Source: Chloroflexota bacterium (GTDB lineage Bacteria; Chloroflexota; Anaerolineae; Fen-1058). Taken from it: a stretch of DNA of 7,010 nt. Positions 1-5,296 of this stretch are shown in pieces (positions within the stretch are counted from its first letter, which is position 1; every line of letters starts with the position of its first letter). The notes below the pieces were generated by a model. It made no database searches. It saw only the letters and a program-made list of their open reading frames with translations, and was not told the DNA's origin. The stretch lies in the NCBI GenBank assembly GCA_016219235.1, contig JACRBO010000413.1:1-7010 (forward strand), given 5' to 3'. The position numbers were made by a program, and so were the translations under genes.

Positions 1-1
1 A

Positions 2-568
2 CTTAATGTGAAATCGGTGGAATTGGCTGAAAATGAAGCCGATTTCGTGACCTACAAGCTGCTGCCTGATAACAAGAAACTCGGCCCGAAGTTCGGACAG
101 AAATTCCCGCAGGTGCGCACGGTGCTGCAAAACGCGGATGGCTTCGCAGTCGCGTCCGCAGTCCGATCGGGGCAGAGTGTGACGCTGGGCGAATTCACCC
201 TCGCGTCGGACGAAATCCTCGTCACCCCGCAGCCGCGTGAAGGCTTCGCCATCGCGTCGGAAGGCGGCGTGGTCGTCGCGCTCGATACGTACATCACGCC
301 CGAACTGAAGAGCGAAGGCCAGGCGCGTGAAGTAGTGCGCCGCGTGCAAGACCTGCGCAAGCAGGCGGGCTTCGAGATCAGCGATCACATCGCGCTGACC
401 TATCAGGCCGACGGTGACGTGAAAGCAGCCATCGAGCAGTGGGCCACGTATATCCAATCGGAGACGTTGGCTGACTCGTTGACCGAAGGCGAGCCGCAGG
501 GCACAATGGATGAAGATGAGATTGATGGCGTGAAAGTAAAGCTCGGCGTCAAGAAGGCCAACGAGTAA
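2..568 (+). CDS. ileS: Isoleucyl-tRNA synthetase, C-terminal part (5' truncated by window)
   Basis: The reading frame is open from the window edge (first full codon at 2, reading L-N-V-K-S-V-E-L) to TAA at 566–568, so this is the tail of a longer gene; the GTG at 8 is an internal valine. IleRS charges tRNA-Ile with isoleucine in the cytoplasm. The visible part is the end of the anticodon-binding region and the C-terminal domain. Recognisable segments are the LGPKFG stretch and the block ELKSEGQAREVVRRVQDLRK followed by AGFEISDHI, typical of the eukaryote/archaea-like IleRS type. There is no cysteine in this tail, so the C-terminal zinc knuckle of the other bacterial IleRS type is absent. The last two codons (Asn-Glu) and the stop lie within a CGAGTAA heptamer repeat. 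The catalytic core is outside the window. The family call is firm; the subtype is inference from the tail alone. Confidence 0.93.
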   Translation, partial: LNVKSVELAENEADFVTYKLLPDNKKLGPKFGQKFPQVRTVLQNADGFAVASAVRSGQSVTLGEFTLASDEILVTPQPREGFAIASEGGVVVALDTYITPELKSEGQAREVVRRVQDLRKQAGFEISDHIALTYQADGDVKAAIEQWATYIQSETLADSLTEGEPQGTMDEDEIDGVKVKLGVKKANE

Positions 569-615
569 CGAGTAACGAGTAACGGGCGGCGCATCACTCG
601 TTACTCGTTACTCGT
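561..615. terminator. Perfect 20-bp inverted repeat at the ileS end; possible hairpin terminator
   Basis: Bases 561–580 are the exact reverse complement of 596–615, with a 15-base loop between. Because the arms are heptamer repeats, the stem can also slip by 7 or 14 bases. RNA from here would form a long hairpin starting just before the ileS stop codon. There is no uridine run after the 3' arm, so it is not a standard intrinsic terminator; it may stop or slow polymerase, protect the mRNA 3' end, or be a repeat insertion with no function. The right arm abuts the candidate promoter of the next gene. The structure is certain; the terminator role is inferred. Confidence 0.5.
562..584 (+). repeat. 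Tandem heptamer repeat (CGAGTAA)x3 over the ileS stop codon
   Basis: Three exact head-to-tail copies of CGAGTAA (562–568, 569–575, 576–582) followed by the first two bases of a fourth. The first copy contains the ileS stop codon. The complementary heptamer reappears in inverted orientation from 596 to 615, so this array is one arm of a larger hairpin. Heptamer repeats of this general kind (short tandemly repeated sequences) are known from cyanobacterial intergenic DNA; whether this one belongs to a genome-wide family cannot be judged here. Confidence 0.85.
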
Positions 616-627
616 CATGTATCACTG

Positions 628-636
628 TGGTAGAAT
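628..636 (+). promoter_or_regulatory. Candidate extended −10 promoter for the zinc-finger/lspA/rluD operon
   Basis: TGG followed by TAGAAT (631–636) is a five-of-six match to the −10 consensus with the TGn extension. At a 17-base spacing the −35 position (608–613) matches poorly and lies in the right arm of the inverted repeat, so recognition would rest on the extended −10. A start near 643 would leave a short leader carrying the purine-rich ribosome site at 646–656 ahead of the ATG at 661. The same TGG-plus-−10 arrangement occurs before the tRNA-Asp gene. Confidence 0.45.
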
Positions 637-660
637 GAGGCCGCCAGGGAAGGGGGAACC

Positions 661-1005
661 ATGCCGATACCATACGATCGCTTGAAGAACGCGCTATTGG
701 CCGAACAGGCCACGCTGATCGAACAACTGCAACAACTCAACGTCGTCGTCAAGGAAGAAGGCGTGGGGTACAGCACCCATCCCGCCGATGACGGCACGCT
801 GGCCTTCGATCAGGCCCGCGATCTGGCCGTGCGGGTCAACGCCGAGCAGACGCTGCGGCTTGTCGAAGACGCTCTGGCGCGTTTCGACACCGGCACGTAT
901 GGCCTGTGCGTCGACTGCGGCACCGAGATCGACGCCGCGCGGCTGGAGGCGATCCCATATGCGGCGTTGTGCCTGAAGTGCCAATCGAAGCGCGAACATC
1001 GTTAG
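661..1005 (+). CDS. TraR/DksA-type C4 zinc-finger protein (YlyA-like)
   Basis: A 114-residue protein. Residues 5–75 look like a helical hairpin or coiled coil, followed by a C4 zinc finger with Cys83-x2-Cys86 and Cys104-x2-Cys107 separated by 17 residues, the layout of the TraR/DksA family. These proteins enter the secondary channel of RNA polymerase and alter transcription initiation. The coiled-coil tip region (residues 40–54, with D43, D44, D50 and D54) is acidic, but the exact D-x-x-D-x-A signature of DksA is not evident, so DksA-like activity with ppGpp should not be assumed. The position between ileS and lspA matches ylyA of Bacillus subtilis, a reported RNA-polymerase-binding protein. 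The ATG is supported by a strong purine-rich site (AGGGGG, 651–656). It is probably the first gene of the operon running to 3025. The family is confident; the regulatory target is unknown. Confidence 0.88.
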   Translation: MPIPYDRLKNALLAEQATLIEQLQQLNVVVKEEGVGYSTHPADDGTLAFDQARDLAVRVNAEQTLRLVEDALARFDTGTYGLCVDCGTEIDAARLEAIPYAALCLKCQSKREHR

Positions 1006-1019
1006 AGCAACTGCCCATC

Positions 1020-1068
1020 ACAGAGGCACGGGGACATCGGAGACTTCAGGTCTTCGCCGTGCCTCTGT
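1020..1068. other. Strong two-part hairpin between the zinc-finger gene and lspA
   Basis: An outer 12-bp perfect stem (1020–1031 with 1057–1068, arm ACAGAGGCACGG) encloses a 7-bp inner stem with one G-T pair (1038–1044 with 1050–1056, loop TTCAG); only a six-base bulge (1032–1037) separates them. It is followed by CTCTCTGTCTGG rather than a T run, so it is not a typical intrinsic terminator. It lies 24 bases before the lspA start and 15 after the previous stop, where it could attenuate read-through, mark an mRNA processing site, or be a dispersed palindromic repeat. The fold is seen; the role is open. Confidence 0.6.
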
Positions 1069-1092
1069 CTCTCTGTCTGGAAAGAGTGTAGA

Positions 1093-1608
1093 TTGAAGAA
1101 GAGTCATCGTTATATGCTGTTGTTTGCGGCCCTGGTGTTGGCCGCTGATCAAGTGACCAAATATCTGGTCGCGAACCATGTGCCGTTGGGCGGCACGTGG
1201 TCGCCGTTGCCCGATCCGCTGCCGCTGTTTCAAGTCGTGCACGCATACAATACAGGCGCGGCGTTTGGCTTATTTCAAAACATGAACCCGGTGTTCATCG
1301 GCGTCGCCATCGTCGTCAGTATCGGTATCAGCGTGTATGCGCGCCAGGTACGCGGCGATCAATTATTGTTGGGCGCGGCGCTGGGCTTTACGCTGGGCGG
1401 CTCGCTTGGTAACTTGATCGATCGACTGCGGCTGGGGCAAGTGTTGGACTTTATCGACATCGGTGTTGGCGCGACACGCTGGTACACCTCCAACATCGCC
1501 GACGCGTCCATCGTGCTGGGCGTGATTTTGCTAGGTCTGGCGATGTTGCGCGAAGATCGCCGCCCTAAACCCGCTATGCCCGACACTCCCGAACTCCCAC
1601 AAGCGTAA
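1093..1608 (+). CDS. lspA: Lipoprotein signal peptidase (signal peptidase II), copy 1
   Basis: A 171-residue integral membrane aspartyl protease that cleaves the signal peptide from diacylglyceryl-modified prolipoproteins at the cytoplasmic membrane. Seen in sequence: a first hydrophobic segment (about 8–27) with the D19-Q-x-x-K23 motif; the H50-x-x-N53-T-G-A-A-F motif; the catalytic block GGSLGNLIDR with Asp110; VLDFID at 117–122; and NIAD with the second catalytic Asp137. Hydrophobic stretches fit the usual four membrane helices, and the length is typical, with a short charged proline-rich tail. The start is TTG at 1093, about 7 bases after GGAAAG(AG); the alternative ATG at 1114 would remove the positively charged N-terminus. 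A second lspA begins 9 bases after the stop. All family-defining residues are present, so it is predicted to be active. Confidence 0.94.
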   Translation: MKKSHRYMLLFAALVLAADQVTKYLVANHVPLGGTWSPLPDPLPLFQVVHAYNTGAAFGLFQNMNPVFIGVAIVVSIGISVYARQVRGDQLLLGAALGFTLGGSLGNLIDRLRLGQVLDFIDIGVGATRWYTSNIADASIVLGVILLGLAMLREDRRPKPAMPDTPELPQA

Positions 1609-1617
1609 GAGGCAGAC

Positions 1618-2118
1618 TTGCGAATCACGACTCGTATGCTGATCGGCGTTGCGTTGTTGGTTATCGCCGTCGATCAGGTTATCAAGTTTATCGTATCAGC
1701 GGCGCTGCCGTTAGGCGGCGCGTGGTCACCGGTTGCCGGGCCTAATCCGTTTTTTCAAATCATTCACACGGCCAATACGGGCGTGGCTTTTGGGTTATTT
1801 CAAAACCTCGGCCCCATCTTTATCCTTGTGCCGTTGAGCATCAGCGTCGCAATTCTCGTCTATGCGCGGCGGCTGCATGATACGCAGCGCTTCATGGCAG
1901 TGGCGCTGGGTTTCATGTTGGGCGGCGCGCTCGGCAATGTGGTCGATCGGATACGTGTGGGCTATGTGATCGACTTCTTCGACATTGGCATTGGTTCGTT
2001 GCGCAACGCGTCCAACGTTGCCGATTGGTGCATCGTCTTAGGTGTGATCTTGTTGGCGATCGCGATGTGGCGCGAAGAGCGTCAGGCAAAACTCGGTGGC
2101 GATGTCCGATCGAATTGA
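1618..2118 (+). CDS. lspA: Lipoprotein signal peptidase (signal peptidase II), copy 2
   Basis: A 166-residue paralogue directly behind copy 1, with the same predicted role in prolipoprotein processing. A gap-free hand alignment gives 65 identical residues out of the first 126 (about 52%). The motifs fall at the same positions: D19-Q-x-x-K23, H50-x-x-N53-T-G, catalytic Asp110 in GGALGNVVDR, VIDFFD at 117–122, and Asp136 in NVAD; one residue is deleted between the two catalytic blocks. Both aspartates remain, so this is not a decayed copy. The start is TTG at 1618 with AAGAGG (1607–1612) overlapping the stop codon of copy 1, implying tight co-translation. The 3' end overlaps the next gene by about 20 bases. 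The divergence indicates an old duplication or acquisition; a specialised substrate range or inhibitor tolerance is possible but unproven. Confidence 0.93.
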   Translation: MRITTRMLIGVALLVIAVDQVIKFIVSAALPLGGAWSPVAGPNPFFQIIHTANTGVAFGLFQNLGPIFILVPLSISVAILVYARRLHDTQRFMAVALGFMLGGALGNVVDRIRVGYVIDFFDIGIGSLRNASNVADWCIVLGVILLAIAMWREERQAKLGGDVRSN

Positions 2119-3025
2119 GACCTTGATTGTCGCGGCCGGGGAAAGCGGGCGGCTCGATCGGCTGGTGGCGGCCCGCTTGCCCGATCTGTCCCGCACGACG
2201 GTGCAGCGTTTGATCGACGACGGTTTCATTCTCTGCAATGGCGCGGAATGCGAAGCCGATGACAAGGTCACACCCGGCGATGAAATCATCGTGCGCGTGC
2301 CGCCGCCCGTCCCGACTGAACTGATCGCCGAAGACATTCCCCTCACGATCGTGTATGAAGACGACGATGTGATCGTGATCGATAAGCCCGCCGGTTTGGT
2401 GGTGCATCCGGCGGCGGGCCATGCCAGCGGCACGCTGGTTAATGCCGTGCTGAGTCACGCGCCTGATCTAGAAGGCATCGGCGGGGAAGTGCGGCCCGGC
2501 ATCGTGCACCGGCTCGATAAAGACACGTCGGGCCTGATGGTCGTCGCCAAAAATGATCGGGCGCTGCATCTGCTGCAAGATCAGTTCAAGTCGCGCACGG
2601 TGAAGAAGGTGTACCTCGCGCTGGTGGAAGGCATTGTCGAGCCGCGCGAAGGCGTCATCGACGCGCCGATTGGCCGCAACCGGAATCATCGGAAGAAGAT
2701 GGCCGTGACGAGCGATGGCCGTTCGGCGCGAACACGTTACCGTGTAAAGCAAGTTTTCCATGATCCGCCCGTCAGCCTGATCGAATGCTTTCCCGAGACG
2801 GGCCGCACGCATCAGATTCGTGTGCACTTTGCGTGGCGGCATCATCCGCTGGTGGGCGACATCATCTACGGCAAGCGTATGCCGCACTTCGACATGACGC
2901 GGCACTTCTTGCATGCCGCCTCGTTGGCGTTCACTCTGCCTAATGGCGAAGCGCGCACGTTTTTGTCGCCGCTGCCGATCGAGTTACAGCAAATTCTCGA
3001 TCGATTGACAAACGCTGAAAAGTAA
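2096..3025 (+). CDS. rluD: RluA/RluD-family 23S rRNA pseudouridine synthase (YlyB-like)
   Basis: A 309-residue protein (307 if started at ATG 2102). An N-terminal S4 RNA-binding domain spans about residues 17–75 (GRLDRLVAARLPDLSR onwards). The catalytic domain starts near IVYEDDDVIVIDKPAG (85–100) and contains HRLDKDTSG with the nucleophilic Asp141, the R-T-H-Q-I-R-V-H motif at 237–244, and a C-terminal HAA-x-L segment. Such enzymes convert uridines to pseudouridine; RluD modifies helix 69 of 23S rRNA, but exact target positions cannot be read from the sequence. Being next to lspA matches ylyB in Bacillus subtilis. GTG at 2096 has AGG at 2084–2086 at suitable spacing; ATG at 2102 is the alternative. 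Either start overlaps the end of lspA copy 2, suggesting translational coupling. The end carries a candidate promoter for the next gene. The family is sure; the RluD subtype is likely. Confidence 0.92.
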   Translation: MAMSDRIETLIVAAGESGRLDRLVAARLPDLSRTTVQRLIDDGFILCNGAECEADDKVTPGDEIIVRVPPPVPTELIAEDIPLTIVYEDDDVIVIDKPAGLVVHPAAGHASGTLVNAVLSHAPDLEGIGGEVRPGIVHRLDKDTSGLMVVAKNDRALHLLQDQFKSRTVKKVYLALVEGIVEPREGVIDAPIGRNRNHRKKMAVTSDGRSARTRYRVKQVFHDPPVSLIECFPETGRTHQIRVHFAWRHHPLVGDIIYGKRMPHFDMTRHFLHAASLAFTLPNGEARTFLSPLPIELQQILDRLTNAEK

Positions 3026-3033
3026 GGCAAAAT
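3005..3033 (+). promoter_or_regulatory. Candidate sigma-70 promoter for the nitrilase-like gene
   Basis: A perfect −35 hexamer TTGACA (3005–3010) lies inside the last codons of the rluD-like gene; 17 bases later comes CAAAAT (3028–3033), four of six to the −10 consensus and immediately past the stop codon. Initiation near 3040 would give a leader of about 27 bases with AAGGAG at 3055–3060 placed 6 bases before the GTG start at 3067. The fit to the downstream gene makes it plausible, but the −10 is weak and the −35 could be chance in coding sequence. Confidence 0.45.
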
Positions 3034-3066
3034 CACCGTCGAACCGATGTTCTAAAGGAGACTAAC

Positions 3067-3879
3067 GTGCGCGAACTCACCGTGGCCGTGGTACAAATGG
3101 CCGTGAAATTCAACGATGTCGAAGCCAACCTCGTCGCCATTTCGGAATGGATTCATCGCATTGCGACCGAGCAAAAAGTTGACCTGATCGTTTTCCCCGA
3201 ACTGTGCACGACCGGTTATGAATGCGGCGTGCGCTTCACCGATTACGCACAGCGCGTGCCCGGCCCGTCGTCGAACCTCATCGCGCAGCGCGCCAGCGAT
3301 TTTGGTGTGCACGTGGCATTTGGCATGGCGGCGAAGGAAAAAGTGGAAAGCATCATCTACAACGCGGCCGTACTGGTCGGCCCGGACGGCGATCTGGTGG
3401 GCGATTATCGTAAGGTGCATTTGAAAGGTGAAGAGCGCCTCGCGTTTCGTTCAGGCTTCAAATTCCCTTTGATCGAAGCCGATTTCGGCAACGTGGGTTT
3501 GATGGTTGGCTGGGATCTCGCGTTCCCTGAAGTGGCGCGCACCTATGTCCTCGATGGCGCAGATTTGCTCATCGAGTGCGGCAACTGGGAAAAGCCCAAC
3601 GATCAAGAATGGCGCACGTATTTGATGTCGCGCGCGTACGAGAACACCTGCTTCATTGTCGCGGCCAATCGCATCGGCACCGATGCCACGTTGAACTTCT
3701 TCGGCCAGTCGATGATCGTCGGGCCGCGTGGCCAGATCTATGCGTCGGTGGATGAAGAAATCGAAGGCTATGCTGTGGCGAAGATCGATCTGGATGAAGT
3801 GCGACGCTATCGTGAGGAATTGCAGATCTTGCAGGCGCGGCAGCCCGGCGCATATCGATCGATTGTGAAGCAGTATTGA
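3067..3879 (+). CDS. Nitrilase-superfamily (carbon-nitrogen hydrolase) protein lacking the catalytic cysteine
   Basis: A 270-residue single-domain protein with the nitrilase fold signature throughout. Family members cleave nitriles, amides or carbamoyl groups with a Glu-Lys-Cys triad. Here Glu45 (FPEL), Lys116 (YRKVHL) and the second glutamate in GEERLAF (Glu123) are kept, but the nucleophile block usually reading G-x-x-x-C-Y/W-D-x-x-F-P-E reads G-L-M-V-G-W-D-L-A-F-P-E: Cys is replaced by Gly148 (codon GGC, 3508–3510). The surrounding frame is intact and the rest of the block is conserved, so a frameshift is excluded. Cysteines elsewhere (47, 53, 171, 195) do not occupy the nucleophile position; Cys171 aligns near the substrate-pocket loop. 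GTG at 3067 has an ideal AAGGAG site. The threonine aldolase gene follows after 34 bases and may be co-transcribed. Ordinary amidohydrolase chemistry is unlikely; a binding or regulatory role, altered chemistry or a sequence error are the options. Substrate unknown. Confidence 0.85.
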   Translation: MRELTVAVVQMAVKFNDVEANLVAISEWIHRIATEQKVDLIVFPELCTTGYECGVRFTDYAQRVPGPSSNLIAQRASDFGVHVAFGMAAKEKVESIIYNAAVLVGPDGDLVGDYRKVHLKGEERLAFRSGFKFPLIEADFGNVGLMVGWDLAFPEVARTYVLDGADLLIECGNWEKPNDQEWRTYLMSRAYENTCFIVAANRIGTDATLNFFGQSMIVGPRGQIYASVDEEIEGYAVAKIDLDEVRRYREELQILQARQPGAYRSIVKQY

Positions 3880-3914
3880 GTTGGAAATTGGACGTTAGAA
3901 GTTGGAGGTTGGAA
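3880..3914 (+). repeat. Degenerate five-unit heptamer repeat carrying the threonine aldolase RBS
   Basis: Five consecutive 7-base units fill the space directly after the nitrilase-like stop codon: GTTGGAA, ATTGGAC, GTTAGAA, GTTGGAG, GTTGGAA. Unit four joined to unit five creates GGAGG (3904–3908), five bases before the ATG at 3914, so the repeat provides the ribosome binding site of the next gene; the final A of unit five is the first base of that start codon. A different sequence but the same 7-base period is found at the ileS end (562–584). Confidence 0.75.
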
Positions 3915-4966
3915 TGCTCAACGGCTACATTGATCTGCGATCGGATACAGTGACGCAGCCCACGCCCGATATGCGCGAGGCAATGGCGAAAGCCGAAGTC
4001 GGCGATGATGTTTTTGGCGACGATCCGACGGTAAACAAATTGGAAGAGTTAGCCGCGGCTAAGCTGGGTAAAGAATCAGCTGTGTTCGTCGCCAGCGGCA
4101 CGATGGGCAATCTCGTCTCGCTGCTCACGCACTGCGGACGCGGTGAAGAGGTCATTGTCGGCAGTGAAGCGCATATCTTTCGTTATGAAGCGAGCGGATC
4201 GTCGGCATTGGGCGGCATTCCGCAATTTCAGATCCCCAACAATCCCGATGGGACCCTGCCGCTCGATCGAGTCGAGGCGGCCATCCGGAGCGGCGATCAA
4301 CACGAAGCGCGCACAAGACTGATCGCCTTGGAGAATACGCAGAATCGATGTGGCGGCACGGTGTTGCCGGTTTCTTACATGCGGCAAGTTCGCGAGTTGG
4401 CGAATCGACATGGCTTGCGTATTCACCTCGATGGCGCACGGGTCTTCAATGCTTCAGTCGCCCTTGGCGTGGATGTGAAGGACCTAACCCAGTACGTAGA
4501 TTCAGTGACGTTCTGCCTGTCAAAGGGACTGAGCGCGCCCGTTGGATCGGTCATTTGCGGAAGCAAAGATTTCATCGCGCAGGCGCGTCGCAATCGCAAG
4601 ATGTTAGGCGGTGGCATGCGACAAGCGGGCATTCTGGCGGCGGCGGGCATCGTGGCGCTGGAGAAAATGATCGATCGGTTGGCGGATGATCACGCCAACG
4701 CCGAGCGTTTGGCCGAAGGTCTGGCTGACACACCCGGTTTTGTGGTCGATGTCGATCGCGTCCAGACTAACATCGTGTTCTTTGAACTGGATTCAAGCGT
4801 GAAGGTCAGCGGCGAGATTGTGGCGCGACGCATGTTGGAGCAGGGCGTCAAGCTGATCAGTCCCGGCGCGTATTTCCGGCGTTTCCGCGCCGTGACACAT
4901 GCGTGGGTTACTCGCGACGAAATCGATCACGCGTTGCTGGCGTTCAAAGCGGCAATGAAGAACTAA
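3914..4966 (+). CDS. ltaE: Low-specificity L-threonine aldolase (PLP-dependent)
   Basis: A 350-residue fold-type I PLP enzyme that cleaves L-threonine or L-allo-threonine to glycine and acetaldehyde in the cytoplasm; some homologues act on other beta-hydroxy amino acids. Seen: the N-terminal signature IDLRSDTVTQPT (6–17), GDDVFGDDPTVNKLEE (30–45), SEAHIFRYE with His87 expected to stack on the cofactor, HLDGARVFNA (171–180) with Asp173 for the pyridine nitrogen and Arg176, and SKGLSAPVGS with Lys204 as the Schiff-base lysine. Length and motif spacing are normal and nothing appears broken. The ATG at 3914 is preferred because GGAGG lies five bases upstream and the protein then begins as usual for the family; an in-frame TTG at 3902 would add four residues encoded by the repeat. 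The gene follows the nitrilase-like gene closely and is followed by the promoter of the tRNA gene 9 bases after its stop. Confidence 0.94.
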   Translation: MLNGYIDLRSDTVTQPTPDMREAMAKAEVGDDVFGDDPTVNKLEELAAAKLGKESAVFVASGTMGNLVSLLTHCGRGEEVIVGSEAHIFRYEASGSSALGGIPQFQIPNNPDGTLPLDRVEAAIRSGDQHEARTRLIALENTQNRCGGTVLPVSYMRQVRELANRHGLRIHLDGARVFNASVALGVDVKDLTQYVDSVTFCLSKGLSAPVGSVICGSKDFIAQARRNRKMLGGGMRQAGILAAAGIVALEKMIDRLADDHANAERLAEGLADTPGFVVDVDRVQTNIVFFELDSSVKVSGEIVARRMLEQGVKLISPGAYFRRFRAVTHAWVTRDEIDHALLAFKAAMKN

Positions 4967-4974
4967 AAATGTGG

Positions 4975-5003
4975 TTGACAAACGGGCGGGGTTCTGGTAT
5001 CAT
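4975..5003 (+). promoter_or_regulatory. Strong promoter of the tRNA-Asp gene
   Basis: A perfect TTGACA (4975–4980), a 17-base spacer, TATCAT (4998–5003; five of six) and a TGn extension (4995–4997). Transcription would start near 5010, about 12 bases before the mature tRNA end. The stretch after the −10 (CTCGCGCGCG) is a GC-rich discriminator, a hallmark of stable-RNA promoters under stringent control; that regulation is inferred. It begins 9 bases after the threonine aldolase stop codon. Confidence 0.85.
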
Positions 5004-5021
5004 CTCGCGCGCGTTAGTGTT

Positions 5022-5095
5022 GGACCCGTGGTGTAGCGGCCTAACATGCGGCCCTGTCAAGGCCGAGATCGCGGGTTCGAATCCCGTCGGGTCCG
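5022..5095 (+). tRNA. tRNA-Asp (anticodon GTC)
   Basis: A complete cloverleaf: acceptor GGACCCG (5022–5028) pairs with CGGGTCC (5088–5094); D stem GTGT/ACAT (5031–5034, 5044–5047) with GG in the loop; anticodon stem CGGCC/GGCCG (5049–5053, 5061–5065) with loop CTGTCAA and anticodon GTC at 5056–5058; variable loop AGATC; T stem GCGGG/CCCGT around TTCGAAT (5076–5082). The discriminator base is G (5095), as expected for aspartate identity. CCA is not encoded and must be added enzymatically. The gene has its own promoter and a terminator about 115 bases downstream. Confidence 0.97.
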
Positions 5096-5210
5096 TTAAT
5101 GGTAAAAACTCTCTTCACCTGATGCGCCCAGCGCGTCGCCGTGCTAGAGCAGTGAAGCAGTAATGCTGAACTGTTAAAGTACAACCCGGATGAGAACTTT
5201 TACCGCAAAC
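5096..5210 (+). other. Potentially structured tail between tRNA-Asp and its terminator; no gene recognised
   Basis: There is no convincing coding region. The stretch can fold: GGTAAAA (5101–5107) pairs with TTTTACC (5198–5204), extended by TCTC/GAGA (5110–5113, 5192–5195) across a 2x2 internal loop; inside are CTTCAC/GTGAAG (5113–5118, 5152–5157; it shares base 5113, so one end pair must yield) and a tight hairpin AGCGCG/CGTGCT with loop TCGC (5130–5145). An alternative hairpin pairs 5173–5182 with 5194–5203 using two mismatches and competes with the closing stem. Transcripts from the tRNA promoter reach it before the terminator at 5211. It may be a small RNA, part of the tRNA precursor trailer, or unselected sequence; it resembles no RNA family I recognise. 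Confidence 0.35.
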
Positions 5211-5244
5211 ACCGACTCTGGTAGGCAGAGTCGGTTTTCTTTTT
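5211..5244 (+). terminator. Intrinsic (rho-independent) terminator of the tRNA-Asp unit
   Basis: A perfect 10-bp stem (ACCGACTCTG, 5211–5220, with CAGAGTCGGT, 5226–5235), a five-base loop GTAGG, and a run of nine T interrupted by one C (5235–5244). It ends the rightward tRNA transcript and separates it from the oppositely oriented recombinase gene. On the minus strand the same stem is followed by few T, so it is probably one-directional. Confidence 0.95.
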
Positions 5245-5296
5245 GCATGTTAGCATTGTTCGCGCCGTGTGTCAAGCGTCGTGCCCCAGAACAGCG

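Noticed and set aside
1913..2914. Long antisense open frames opposite lspA copy 2 and the rluD-like gene
   Set aside because: Codon-bias shadows of two genes with clear catalytic motifs on the plus strand.
4903..5163. Open frame of 86 codons on the plus strand running through tRNA-Asp
   Set aside because: It overlaps the end of the aldolase gene, the promoter and the complete tRNA, and its translation has the familiar look of a translated tRNA gene (…IAGSNPVGS…).
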